In this document: positions 1 to 10,744 of the stretch, piece by piece | Layout: each line of letters starts with the position of its first letter | How positions within the stretch are numbered: position 1 is the stretch's first letter | Source of the DNA: Chrysaora quinquecirrha | Taxonomy: Eukaryota > Cnidaria > Scyphozoa > Semaeostomeae > Pelagiidae | Length of the DNA stretch: 64,000 nt | Assembly: GCA_014526335.1 (NCBI GenBank) | Contig: JACTAT010000021.1 | Coordinates: forward strand, 105,750 to 169,749 | Reading direction: 5' to 3' | Translations under genes and position numbers: made by a program | Notes under the pieces: generated by a model | Told to the model about the DNA's origin: nothing | Seen by the model: the letters and a program-made list of their open reading frames with translations, nothing else | Databases searched by the model: none

Positions 1-169
1 AATTTCTAAAAAAAGAAGATATTGTCAAAATTTGGGATATATAAAATAAAGGACACTAAAGAACAATATTTAATATCAAAACACTTGAAGAAAAACAAAC
101 GAAAAGCTGTTTTTGAAGCTATCAGCTGATTTTGTTGTGGGCGTTGTCTGGCATGATTTGAACTTCTCA

Positions 170-540
170 TGGCCGGAAGGGCCATATGGCCCACACAATA
201 AAATATTCTCCAAGTTATTGTTGGTTCGTTTATAGCCAAAAATAAACTTATTAATTACTTAATTAATGTTGATGCCACAGTATGAAATTATTTTTCTTAA
301 AATGAAGGTAAAATTTCTTACCATTTTAAGCTGCACAAGATCTCTATTTTGGCTAGGCCAAGTTTTCCAAAATAAAACGGCAAAAAAAAGGAGAAACTCT
401 GCCGCTATTGGCTGGCTCTAGTCATCTGATTAAAGTTTAATATATGCAGAATAAATTAAGCATATTTTGGATTGATCCAAGGGATGCTGAGAAAATTTCA
501 GGGCAAAATGAGTCATGGGCCATATGGCCCTTCCGGGCCT
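170..540. mobile_element. Short TIR element (MITE-like)
   Basis: The ends are inverted copies of one another: about 170-194 reads GGCCGGAAGGGCCATATGG and about 513-540 carries the reverse complement with one or two differences. The TIR contains the palindrome GGGCCATATGGCCC. The interior of about 320 bp is AT-rich with no coding potential. No clear target duplication was found, so the exact ends are uncertain. It lies just upstream of the truncated retrotransposon. Confidence 0.5.
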
Positions 541-544
541 GAAA

Positions 545-1217
545 GGGTTAAATAAAAAGAAAAGAAAACAGAAAATGTTTGATGTAAATTGCTACAACAA
601 GCGACAAGATCTTAAAAGGCTGGGAAAACTATTGAATACATTTCCAGGTAACGATTATATTAGAAAAACGTATCATCAAAACAAAAAGGAATATAAGTTT
701 TAATTAAAAGACTAATCAGGCAAGAAAAGAAAAACAGTTAAGGAAACTTAATGATTTAGCAAAAATAATATGAAAGAACGATGGAAAATTATTAAATCAA
801 TAACAAACGATAAAGGAAAGGAAGATCCAAGTGATCAAATAGACAGTGAAACATGGGTGAGGTTTTATAAGGAACTAGGATTCAAGGAGGAAGTACGAGA
901 ACAGGGAGATGTAAATATGGAAGGGTTAAGAGTAAATCTTACTGAAAATCAGAAAATAGATATAAATAGTAACATAAATAGAGAAATATCAACTGAAGAA
1001 ATTCTAAACACAGTTAACAACCTTAAAAAGAAAAAAGCAGTAGGTATTGATAACATATCTAATGAAATTCTAAAAGTTTTTACCAACTTAAAATTAGGTA
1101 GTAAAATGATAAAAAGTTTATTCAACGCTGTCTTTGGAAATTATCCGCTTATTTGGAAAGAAGGGTTGGTCAAACCGATATTCAAAAAAGGGGACCAATC
1201 TCAACCGACAAACTATA
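545..1217 (+). pseudogene. Non-LTR retrotransposon, 5' part (endonuclease-RT linker and start of RT)
   Basis: This is the front of a 5'-truncated non-LTR retrotransposon; no endonuclease domain remains. Codons from about 545 to 703 encode a basic, aromatic linker of the kind found between endonuclease and reverse transcriptase (FDVNCYNKRQDLKRLGKLL). After a frameshift, the frame from 770 continues with NNLKKKKAVGIDNISNEILK, the usual RT entry motif, then LIWKEGLVKPIFKKGD and QPTNYR. The reading frame is cut at 1,217 by a 1.7 kb TIR insertion and resumes at 2,918. The RT chemistry would be target-primed reverse transcription of its own RNA, but this copy is dead. Confidence 0.85.
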
Positions 1218-1711
1218 GAGGGGGGCTTTGGGGGGTATCAAAACCCGAAAACCCGGAGGAAAATTCGGAAAAACCCGAAAACCCGGACAAAATTTTGGCA
1301 AAACCCGGAAACCCGCAGACAGAAAATCAAAAATCCCGAAAACTGCATTGGGTTACCATAATTATTCATTGCCAAACGGTTGGTATCATCGTTTTTTACT
1401 TATTTTGCTTCACTAGCTTCATTTCTTTACCAACAACAAATGCAAATGCCTAATATAAACCGTAGTACAGGATTTTTGAGACTCGCAACAAAAGCGACAA
1501 ATAACGACTACAATCTGTACATTGAACCAAGGGAAACGCCATTTGCGTTTTCAATTTCATCCTGGTTCACTATCGATATCTCTCCGCTCTCCTTCATATT
1601 CGACTTCAACATCCTCGTCATTGTTCGCATCAAACTATCAATTTCGTTTGCCGTTTCATTAGTCCTTCATCTGTCATTCACTCCGTGCCACTTTTAGATC
1701 CACTGTCATTA

Positions 1712-1978
1712 TCATCTCCTTCGAAATTCAAATTCAGGGAAACCATCGGTGATAGCTCTAGATATCGCTGCGTTTGGTGCTTTCCTTCTTTTTGCACCGA
1801 TGGACCAAGCGTGTTCCAACATCGAAATATCAACGCATACCAAAGCTAATCGTTTTGGAAGAGACATGGCCTGAGGCCCATGTAAAACCCAATTGATATT
1901 TTCCGAAGACCTGATTTCCTGCTTGTTATCGTGGAGAACATCGCTACAAAATTTAATCAGATCATGTGCTTCGGTCAA
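1712..1978 (-). CDS. Unrecognised ORF inside the 1.7 kb insertion
   Basis: An 88-codon open frame that begins MTEAHDLIKFCSDV and ends with an arginine-rich tail. I do not recognise the family. It lies in the interior of the TIR insertion, about 100 bp from the GGTTACCC iterons. It could be a fragment of a transposon protein or chance. No signal peptide or membrane segment is visible. Confidence 0.2.
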   Translation of the reverse strand: MTEAHDLIKFCSDVLHDNKQEIRSSENINWVLHGPQAMSLPKRLALVCVDISMLEHAWSIGAKRRKAPNAAISRAITDGFPEFEFRRR

Positions 1979-2085
1979 TGACTTAGCTGTACACGAAGAA
2001 CCCTTCGTGCGCAGAGAGAATGCCTCGTAAAGAGATCCAATGACAAAGAAAGAAGGGTGTATATCTTATTCCCTTTATATATTAT

Positions 2086-2186
2086 GGTTACCCGTGGTTA
2101 CCCGTGGTTACCCTTGCTAAATCCATACAAAATGCATATAGAATCATGGTTACCCGTATGGTTACCCGATGGTTACCCGTACGTTC
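2086..2186 (+). repeat. GGTTACCCGT iteron-like direct repeats
   Basis: The 10-11 bp motif GGTTACCCGT occurs about six times, in two clusters (2,088-2,118 and 2,146-2,183) separated by a short AT-rich spacer. It resembles, but is not the same as, the GTTACCCACG iterons in the origin-like hairpins of the Rep element at 16.1 kb. Confidence 0.6.
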
Positions 2187-2385
2187 TCAGCTCTGTACAA
2201 TGTTTTTATGGATAGAACCGTTCGTCGAACATAGCGTCATAAATTAAGGGTGTAATTTTTCGACTTTTGCTGGACTTACATTATGCTGTATACTCATTGA
2301 GCATTGAAGGGGAATTTTAGTAAGAAACAGATATTTTGTAGCATTTTCTTGAAAATTTCAGTTCCTCTCAAAACAATGTTCTACA

Positions 2386-2623
2386 GACAATCTTGGACAA
2401 AATATTTGGAACAAGGCATTTTCTCCAAGGAATATGGCCTATTCCACTGATTTTCTACTTCAATAACTCCAATTCTTCCCCTTCTTACCCCCAAAACAAT
2501 GTTGGTAGTAGAGCAAGACAACTTTGGTTCGAAACAACATTGTAACGGGGGAGAAGGGGGAATCAATAGATAATAGCAGAACTATTTAGGCCGTCCCAAT
2601 ATATTTTGTCCAAGATTGTAGCT
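2386..2623. mobile_element. Tc1-type MITE (TIR ACAATCTTGGACAAAATAT), nested
   Basis: TIRs of about 20 bp: ACAATCTTGGACAAAATAT on the left and its reverse complement on the right, flanked by TA. The interior has an inverted pair, C-rich with CAATGTTG on one side and CAACATTG with G-rich sequence on the other. No coding capacity. A second copy at 50,181 lies in the opposite orientation next to homologous flanking DNA. The MITEs at 14.0 and 21.5 kb share the layout and much of the TIR. Confidence 0.7.
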
Positions 2624-2917
2624 ACATAACCGAGGCTTTCCAGCTCTTAAAAGTAAACTTTACTGTATTGACGTTTGTCATAGTTTCAAGAACTGTTTAT
2701 GAATTTCACAAATTGATATATCCTATATGACGGGAAAAAACCCGAAAACCCGCACATTTTTACTACAATACCCGAAAACCCGAGCTAAAAAATGGCAAAA
2801 CCCGTCGCCCGTCAAATATGCTGAACCCGAAAACCCGCACGTTTTTTTGGAATAACCCGAAAACCCGAGGGCAAAATCGGCCAAACCCGCAACCCGTAAA
2901 ACCCCAAAGCCCCCCTC

Positions 2918-4707
2918 ACTATAGAGGAATTACATTGACATCATGTTTAGGAAAAATGTTCAATCAAATTCTAAATGAAAGAATAACCAATATCTTCGAA
3001 TCTTATGATATATTTGCAGATAATTTAATGGGTTTTCGTAAGGATATGAGAACATCCAACAATGTCTTTATACTCAAAACACTTATTGATAAGCAATTTA
3101 AAAAAAAACAAAAACTGTATTGCTGTTTCATTGACATATCAAAGGCTTTCGATAGATTATGGCGTCAAGGATTGTTGTATAAATTGAGAAATTACGGAAT
3201 CCAAGGAAAAATGTTAAAAACTATTCAAGAACTATACACGAGTACAAAAAAATCGGATACTCCTAAAAGACTATTTGACTGAACAATTTGAGATCAATAT
3301 GGGTGTGAAACAGGGCGACCCTTTAAGTTCACTTCTATTTAATATTGACATGAATGATCTATGTGCTAGACTTTTAGCAAACACTGATGTGGATGCTCCA
3401 AAAATTATGAACAGAAAGATACCTTGCCTAATGTGGGCCGATGACATTGTTTTAATATCTAAATCAGAACAAGGTTTGAAGAATAGCATTAAAGAATTAG
3501 AAGAATACTGTGAGACTTGGAAAATGGTAATAAATACAGATAAAACGAAAATAGTAATTTTCAATAAAATAGGTAAAATGTTTAAAAATATATGTTTTAA
3601 AATAAACAGGAATGAAATACGTCTGGCGCGCACTTATAAATATCTAGGTTTCCAATTAGAAAATAGTGGCAATTTTGCGGGATTAATAGAAGATTTAGCA
3701 AACAGAGCAAAGCGAGCATTGTATAGTATATATAAGCTATCAACACTTGATTTTATTTCTATAGAAACAATGATACAAGTATTTAATTCGACAATAAAAC
3801 CGATATTATTATATGGCTCTGAGATATGGGGATGTGCCTCAAAACAAGATAACCTAATTGAGAAAGTACAGTTGATGTTCTGTAAACACATTTTAGGAGT
3901 GAATCGAAAGGCAATAAATTTGGCAGTCTTAGGAGAACTAGGTTTAAAACCGCTTAAGATTGATATGCAGATAAACTCTTTTAAATTCTTTGATTATGTA
4001 GACCAAAATAAAAATACCTTGCTTAAAGACACATTAACAGAAAATATATTATTAAACTCTCCATGGTATAGAAATGTAAATGATATCGAAGAAGAGACTA
4101 ACTTTGATCTTGATAAACTCTTCATCAAAAGTATTAACAACACACACAATGACAATAAAAAGATAACAAATAAAAATAACAAGCTGATAAAAGATATTTG
4201 CAAAAAAGAACTAACGCAGAAATTTATTAACCGATGGGAAGAGCAAACAGCCAACATGAACAGACTAACATTTTATAGGCAAATGAAAGACAACCCATGT
4301 ATCTCGAATTATCTGTTGCAAGTAGACTCAAGAAGTCATAGAGCTGCCTTAACTAGACTTATGATTAGTGCACACAAACTTAAGATAGAAACCGGTCGTT
4401 ATTCAAAGGCTAGAATAGAGCAAAATGAACGTTTTGCGAATATTGTAAGAGTAAAAAGAAGGAAATCGACAACGAAATCCACTTTATTTATGACTGTTTG
4501 AATAATAAGAGCCAAAGAGAAATATTCTTCATCCAACAAAATTTGAAACAACATCAAATCGATCGATTATCAGTTGAAGAGAAAAATGAATTATTTAAAC
4601 AAATGTTGTTATCTAAAAATAGGAAACATTATCTTCTCTGGCAAAATTTATATACCTATCAGAAATTAAAAGAAGCGTCAATTCCAATTAGGATGTTTTT
4701 TAATTAA
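2918..4707 (+). pseudogene. Non-LTR retrotransposon reverse transcriptase, 3' part
   Basis: This continues the RT interrupted at 1,217. Visible motifs, in order: YRGITLTSCLGKMF, GFRKDMRTSNNVF, CCFIDISKAFDRLWRQG (first catalytic Asp), then after a frameshift near 3,270 GVKQGDPLSSLLFNIDMNDL and WADDIVLIS (the catalytic Asp pair, with Trp where Phe or Tyr is usual). KYLGFQLENSG is the thumb-side motif. A further 1-nt shift near 4,435 lies in a C-terminal Cys/His knuckle region. The last frame (4,498-4,707) is the C-terminal tail. The set of motifs fits I/Jockey/RTE-type elements; the clade is uncertain. With at least three frame breaks and an insertion, it is inactive. Confidence 0.88.
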
Positions 4708-4972
4708 CAGGATACAATAGAATTAATTTTCATTGAATATAAATTTAAAATCAAACATTGTTAGTCGGTATTAGCGTTGAATTATTATTATACAATATTA
4801 TGGTTGAAATTTCAGTTAAATTTAGTGTAGTTAAATTTAGTTTAATTCTTAGACTTAGTTACTCCTTGTAGTATTGCAATCATCGTGTAACATTTTTGCA
4901 TGTAGACGATAGTATTGTAAACTACTAGACCCCGTTGTGGGTGATGAATATATGAATTGAATTGAATTGAAT
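4708..4972 (+). other. Retrotransposon 3' UTR with TGAAT tail
   Basis: About 240 bp of AT-rich non-coding sequence ends in a short tandem tail (TGAAT/TGAATT units, 4,953-4,972). A short microsatellite at the 3' end, rather than poly(A), is usual for I- and CR1-type non-LTR elements. The tail fixes the 3' end of the element. Confidence 0.7.
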
Positions 4973-5012
4973 CTCCCACCGTACTGCACAGACACTACAT
5001 GGGGTGATGACT
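4973..5012. repeat. Terminal fragment of the CCACCGTACTG foldback family
   Basis: CCCACCGTACTGCACAGACA followed by TTACATGGGGTGA-like sequence matches 23,188-23,218, the right end of the foldback element at 21.7-23.2 kb, with about one mismatch. It sits exactly where the first retrotransposon ends, so it is either a relic of a foldback insertion or the target of the retrotransposon. Confidence 0.55.
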
Positions 5013-5064
5013 GAAAAATCACCTGCGAAGCGCATTAATGAATTAGATGATCTAAACAAACTCA

Positions 5065-6250
5065 ATGAGTAACTTTGCTTTAGTTTTACATTGTCCTAAA
5101 TGCTTGAAAATCGTTTCAGACAACCAGAAATCAATTTGCTGTGATATCTGTGAGTCTTGGTATCATTTCAAATGCTCTAAGCTTAAAAATTCTGAATTCG
5201 CTTTACTTTCAGAAAACGAAGAGAGCACATGGTATTGCAGATTTTGCCTACAGGGTGCTTTCCCTTTTCAAACATTGAGTAACAACTGTCTCAAAAGTAC
5301 CTTTGCACCTGGCCGGAAGGAAAATATCGTCGACCAAAATCAGACGATTAGTCAAATTTGTGACTACAGCAAAAAGTGCTCTGTCTACTGCAAAGTGATT
5401 TCTGGTGCCTCATTAAAGAAAGCCGTTCCTTGTCATGTTTGTTCTAGTTTTATCCACATTAGCACTATAATAAAAACTTGGTCATGTTCCAAGTGTCGCC
5501 AAGCTATGTTTCCTTTTACGAATTTAGACGATAATCAGCTTAAAGAACTAACATTTAATTCGAATTTCTTGTGTTTATGCCAAGAACGTCATTGTGAATC
5601 TACAGATTTCAGCCTCCTTGAAAAGCTTGACATGTGCAAGCTAAATCTGAAAGAATCCGACATCCTTTTCGAAAATGATTTAGATAACTTTGCGAATTTT
5701 CATTCAAACTTTGACTATTATTCAACACATGCTTTCCATAAATTGAAGAACAACGTAGCAAATCAATACCACAATGTGTTCGGCTTGTTTCATTCGAATA
5801 TAAATTCTCTTTTGCATAATAAAGAGAATTTGGAGCATCTTATTTATAGTCTTGATTTTGAATTTGACGTAATTGCTGTTTCTGAGATTTGGCACTCAAC
5901 AGCAAATATGAAAGAATTTGAAAACCTCAGTATTCCAGGGTATCAAAATTTCGTTGGTCAAAAAGGTAACAGTAGATGTGGTGGTTGTGGGTTTTTTGTA
6001 TCTAAGCGTTTTGACTTTAAAGAGAGAAATGACCTGTCAAAGGCGGTAAAAGACGATTGGTCTGAGTTTGAAGCTTCTTGGATTGAAATAGAAAATTCTT
6101 TTGGACAAAATATAGTTATAGGAGTAGTATATAACCATCCTCGTAGAAATTCAACATCCTTCGTTAGCTACTTAGAAAACATTCTTAAGAAACTAACGAA
6201 AGAAAACAAATTAGTATTTCTTTCGGGAGATTTTAACCTTGATTTATTGC
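5065..6250 (+). pseudogene. CR1-like retrotransposon: PHD finger and AP endonuclease part
   Basis: The frame opens with a PHD-type zinc finger at residues about 10-60 (CPKC, CCDICESWYHFKC, WYCRFC), followed by a second Cys/His-rich segment (PCHVCSSFIHIS, WSCSKC) at about 125-150. From about residue 235 comes an APE-type endonuclease: SNINSL, the metal-binding Glu in VIAVSEIWH, GCGFFVSKRF, VIGVVYNHP and LSGDFNLDLL. PHD plus endonuclease plus RT in one polypeptide is the layout of CR1-like non-LTR elements. Right after GDFNLDLL the sequence jumps to the linker before RT, so the end of the endonuclease, including the SDH motif, is deleted. The element nicks target DNA and primes on the cut; this copy cannot. 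Confidence 0.85.
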
Positions 6251-7516
6251 CAAAAACTTGGTTAACAAACTTGGTAAAACTAGTAAGAAATTCACTGACT
6301 ATCTGCATAATCCTACCACCGAAAGTATTTTTATCAGTCCTGTCTCAGAAGCTGAAGTGTTAGATGAGCTGTCGAAGTTAAATGAATCTAAGGCATCTGG
6401 TCCTTATATAACCTTCCTATTAAACTTATCAAAATGGTTAAAAATATTATCAAAAAACCACTAACAGACTTGATAAACGAATCATTCAGTACCGGCCACT
6501 ACCCTGAACTACTGAAGCATGCTAAAGTGGTACCTATTTTTAAATCAAACTCGACGTATGATGTAAAGAATTATCGTCCAATTTCACTTTTTCCAGTTTT
6601 CAATAAGATATTTGAAAAACTTATGTACTCACGAATGATTAAATTCCTAAATAAACACAAAGTACTATTCGAACATCAATATGGTTTCCAGAAAAACAAA
6701 TCAACAACACTAGCAGTTCTGGATCTATGTAGCAAGATTGTGCAAGCAATTGAAAACAAACATTTCTCTTGCTGTATATTCCTAGACTTTGCAAAAGCAT
6801 TCGATACGGTTGACCATAACATATTGATAAATAAACTGGATCATTATGGTATTAGAGGAACAGCATTGAACTGGTTTAGATCTTACTTAAAGAATAGAAC
6901 TCAGTGTGTATTTGTTGGTGGTGAATCCTCGGAAGTACGTACTAATAACTATGGAGTACCCCAGGGAAGTGTTTTAGGCCCATGACTGTTTTTACTTTAT
7001 ATAAATGATATCCATACTGCTTCAGGAAATATTCAGTTCCAACTTTTTGCTGATGATACTAGTTTATTTTACTCTCATAAAAATTTAAATCATATAGAAG
7101 AAACTGTTAATTTAGAATTAAAACATATTTCTGATTGGCTTATAGCAAATAAACTTACTCTAAACACAAGCAAATCCAATTTTGTATTATTTAGTCCAAG
7201 ACGAAAGAAGAATAATCATAAGATAAACCTGACTATTAACAATGAGTCACTATCTGAAAAAGAGCATACTAAATATCTAGGCCTCTTAATAGACAATAGA
7301 CTTTCGTGGAAAAGCATGCTAAAGAAATAAACAATAAAATTGCAAAAGGTCTTGGAGTTCTTGCTAAAATGAGACACTATGTTCAAACTAAAACACTTCA
7401 GAATATCTATAATGCTTTCATTGCACCCCATATTAACTATGGAATAACAATCTGGGGAGGGGCTTATCAAAGTGTTGTAGACCCCTTAGAGAAGAAGTTA
7501 AAAAAAGCAGTAAGAA
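6251..7516 (+). pseudogene. CR1-like retrotransposon: reverse transcriptase core
   Basis: Three overlapping frames encode one RT. Motifs: ESKASGP, KVVPIFKSNSTYDVKNYRPI, HQYGFQKNKSTTLAV, CIFLDFAKAFDTVDH (catalytic Asp), GIRGTALNWFRSYL, YGVPQGSVLGP, then an in-frame TGA at 6,982-6,984, then LLYINDI and QLFADDTSLF (catalytic Asp pair), KYLGLLIDNRLSW, a frameshift near 7,310, and NAFIAPHINYGITIWGG. The GVPQGSVLGP and FADD motifs are typical of CR1/L2/Jockey elements. The frame is interrupted at 7,517 by a MITE. Confidence 0.9.
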
Positions 7517-7866
7517 CCCGGGGGGTAACTTCAATAGATCAGTGACGGGGGTGTGCCATTTTCGTAATAGAAAGTTGACCCCAAAATTTATGAAAATTCT
7601 CAAAAGTATACCCCAAAGTACACAAAGAAATATGAATATAGTACATAGAAATACTCAAAAGTCTGTTTTTAGGGTTATGCAGCTGAAATTTATTTTGTAG
7701 TTATTGTGACTTTATCAAAACTGATCATCTTAGCAAAAATGATACCCCAAGTTTGTAATTTTAGCAAGTTTGATACCCCAAAATTTATTTTCCGCCCCTA
7801 AAAAGGTACCTCAAAAGATGGCACATCCCGTACCCATACATATGGTAGTTACCCCCCCCCCCCGGG
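7517..7866. mobile_element. 350 bp MITE with 8 bp target duplication
   Basis: The termini CCCGGGGG and CCCCCGGG are inverted; the right end has a run of 12 C. AGTAAGAA occurs on both sides (7,509-7,516 and 7,867-7,874), a perfect 8 bp target duplication. The interior repeats GATACCCCAA-type motifs and has no ORF. An 8 bp duplication fits hAT or related superfamilies, though AGTAAGAA does not fit the hAT site consensus. Confidence 0.8.
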
Positions 7867-8068
7867 AGTAAGAATAATGACTTTTAACAAAAATGATACC
7901 CCAAGCCAAGCACTATTCAACTCACTAAAAATACTAAACTTTAATAATAATAAAAAATTGGAATGTGTGAAATTTATGTATGATATTTCAAAAGGAAACC
8001 AAGAAAAGGCAATTCTTGACCTTTTCCAATTAGTCTCTGAAAGACACAATTCTAATACAAGACAAGCG
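7867..8068 (+). pseudogene. CR1-like retrotransposon: C-terminal tail of RT
   Basis: The RT frame resumes after the MITE with FNSLKILNFNNNKKLECVKF and ends near RHNSNTRQA, the conserved stretch (usually H-x-Y-x-T-R) close to the C terminus of CR1-like RTs. The element is cut off at about 8,068 by the hairpin-repeat sequence, with no 3' UTR or tail left. Confidence 0.75.
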
Positions 8069-8142
8069 GCCAGGTCGAAAACGCGGAACTCTCGGAACTC
8101 TCGGAAATCTCGGAACGGAAAAAATTGCGCAAAAGCTCCCAG

Positions 8143-8191
8143 TTCCGTGTTTTCGAGTACAGCTCACCTCTACTCGAAAACTTGGAACTGT
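8143..8191. repeat. Single copy of the 46 bp hairpin repeat
   Basis: AGTTCCGTGTTTTCGAGTA, an 11-nt loop CAGCTCACCTC and the near-complement of the first arm. This is the same hairpin as the array at 13,655-14,015, in the orientation of the first array copy. It is immediately followed by the 8,199-8,497 duplicated module. Confidence 0.7.
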
Positions 8192-8198
8192 GTAAAAA

Positions 8199-8497
8199 GG
8201 CACGACTAAATGCAATTTATTCGGGTTTAATATGTGACAGGGGCTTTTATGTTATTATTGCCCTCTTGCATCGCATTAGAGGTAGAGAAGCTTTTCAGGT
8301 GTCTCATGATTGGTGGAAGCTTTTTCATACAAAGCGATTCCTTATACAGCAGTGTTGCTATGGTGAATCGGGTTAACTCGTGCGTTTAAATTTGGCGGCT
8401 ATAAATTTTGCCACGCGGTCTGTGCTTATCATTAAAACTGAACATGAACTGTGAACGGAGAACGTTTCAAAGTTCTTGACAAGCAGATTTTTGTCGT
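8199..8497. repeat. 298 bp duplicated module B, copy 1
   Basis: Nearly identical to 12,999-13,296 (only about one visible difference, GGCGGC against GGCAGC), in the same orientation and 4.8 kb apart. Homology starts at AAGGCACGACTAAATG and stops after CAGATTTTTGTC. It contains a TATAAATT motif, but I see no supported gene. Confidence 0.85.
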
Positions 8498-9650
8498 GTC
8501 CTCTTCGCAAGTTTTGGCTGCTATGAAAGTTGAATTGGGTGAGAAAGTTCTGATTTCTGTTTTGTTTTCATTATTTTTTGTCTTCCAATATTTGAATTTT
8601 AGAATTTAGGTGGAGATTTGAGTATCTTCATAGTTTGCCTAGGCCACACGTGGGCCAAAATCCTTTTGGAGTGTTTACTCAAGAAAGGGTTGCTTTACCG
8701 TGCTGGGTTTCTTGGCAATCGATTTTTTATCTCTATATGTGATGGTTATTATCACTATTAATTGCTTATTTCTTCATTTATTCTCTTGTCGGATTGTTTG
8801 TCGAATTGACCGGGCCTCTAGATTAGATACACGAATTTTCCTGTCTACATAGAGCAGTCATCTAATTTTTAATAGGCCTACTGGACTCATGACAAAATAC
8901 GAACATTCGCCGAGCTTTCTAGGAGTATTTCGTGCTGTTGGATTGCCCATCCTGATACAAGATAAAATTGCAAGCATGTTGGCAGGAATGAGATCCGTTT
9001 TTCTGCTATAGGCCTATTGATATAGACAGGCGTTTTGGACTTGGTTGGTGATACTAGGCATTAGGCTCAAACAGATATGAAGTCCTGTACTTTTCAATTT
9101 GTTCCTGCATCAATTTTGTTATTTGTTCATGGGCATATCAAAACCTGTGTCCTAATAACCTACGAAAAAAAAAAAAAAATGAAATCTTTGGGAGTTTTGA
9201 ACCATTGTTTATGGTATTGCCTTTCATACGTTGTTTGGATGCAACAGTCATATTTTGCATTTTCGTATCCAAATATTGCAATTCTATGAAAATTTTACTT
9301 GAGTTAAACATTTTTTTTTTAGGCTTCAATCATTCCTGTCAGCCATACCTATAGTAAATATTTTTGAAATTGGTGAGGTGTACCTTAGTTCAATCTCAAA
9401 AGCAATACTGCAGGGTTGCATGTTGCTGTCAAAATAATTTTTGAAAGCAAATGGATTTCAGTTTTTGGTTAAGAGAGCAAAATCTATTTTATCTTTTTCC
9501 ATCAACTTTATTGGAGGGAGATGATGCTTCAAGTGTCGTGTTAAATACGAATGCCCCTTTTTCTCAATTGATTGCACAGTTTTGGTATTCTAAACATATT
9601 TTTTATCATCTAGAAAGGTCTAGTTGTTATTCAGCTGCGTGCAATGTTCT
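8498..9650. other. No recognisable feature
   Basis: AT-rich sequence with a poly(A) run of 14 at about 9,165 and short open frames without recognisable domains. A possible ATG followed by a GTGAG donor-like site at 8,524-8,546 is too weak to call an exon. Confidence 0.4.
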
Positions 9651-9652
9651 TT

Positions 9653-10744
9653 GAATAAGCTGATTTTCTGTATTATTAAATGGGCAAACAAGAATCCCAG
9701 TTTTATGTTAAGACATGGCCCTTGACTTAGCCCCAGGCACAATTGGGGAGTATAATTTATCAATTTGGGTCAGGCCTTGGCTATGGAAGCCTTATTTTTT
9801 CTTGCTACGGTTGATCTAACCAGCCTTCAGAAATTTCATGAAGAACTTCTTAAGGGCTGCTCTGCCAACATAAGAGTGTTTTGAACTATTGGTCCTTTTG
9901 TCAAATGATGAAAATAAAAGGAAATTCTTCCCACGATGACAGAGGCTAATAAGGAGACTGGGCTTTTAGCATAGTCTCAGTGGTTTGTGATGTGTTCTCT
10001 GCGGATGGAACATAGACATTGAGCCAAGGGCAGCCCTCCCTTGCTTATTATTTATCAAGCAATCATGTGAAAATGTGTTTGTGTTTAAGGGTACACTTCC
10101 AAGGTACAATTTCTGTTTCACACTCATCCTGAAAACATGCCAAAACTTCCTTACTAGCTATCCTTTTCAAAAATGATGCATAAAAATTTCTTTGAATTGA
10201 ATAAGCAGATTTTCTGTTTTATTAAATGGGCAAACAAGAATCCCAGTTTCATGTTTAGACATGGCTCTCGACTTAGCACCAGGCACAATTGGGGAGTACA
10301 ATTTAGCAATTTTGGTCAGGCCTTGGCTTTGGAAGCATTATTTTTCTTGCTGCGGTTGATCTAACCAGCCTTCAGAAGTTTCATAAAGAACTTCTTAAGG
10401 GGCTGTTCTGCCAACATCAGAGTGTTTTGAATTATTGGTCCTTTTGTCAAGTGATGAAAATAACAGGAAATTCTTCCCCACGATGACAGTATAATAAGGA
10501 GACTGGGGTCTTAGCATAGTCTCAGTGGTTTGGGATGTGTGCTCTGTGGATGGAACATAGACATTGAGCAATGGGGCACCCTCCCTTGTTTATTATTTAT
10601 CAAGCAATCATGTGAAAATGTTTCTGTGTTTATTGGGTACACTTCCAAGGTAGGAATGTCTGTTTCGTCATTCATCCTGAAAACATGCCAAAAGGCTTTC
10701 CTTACTAGCTATCCATTTAAAAAATGATGCATCAAAAATTTCTT
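9653..10744. repeat. 546 bp tandem duplication
   Basis: 9,653-10,198 and 10,199-10,744 are direct copies, each starting GAATAAGC(T/A)GATTTTCTG and ending near AAAATGATGCAT. They differ by scattered substitutions and small indels. I recognise no protein; short frames in either copy are not conserved in the other. Confidence 0.85.

Larger units (their letters stand above)
1218..2917. mobile_element. 1.7 kb TIR DNA transposon inserted in the retrotransposon
   Basis: The ends are perfect inverted repeats: GAGGGGGGCTTTGGGG at 1,218 and its reverse complement ending at 2,917. The host sequence ACTATAGAG is present on both sides (1,212-1,220 and 2,918-2,926). Because the element itself starts GAG, the true target duplication is between 6 and 9 bp. 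Next to both ends lie direct repeats based on AACCCGAAAACCCG (1,246-1,345 and 2,736-2,900). No transposase is recognisable, so it is non-autonomous or its superfamily is not evident. Removing it restores the RT frame through N-Y-R-G-I-T. Confidence 0.8.
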
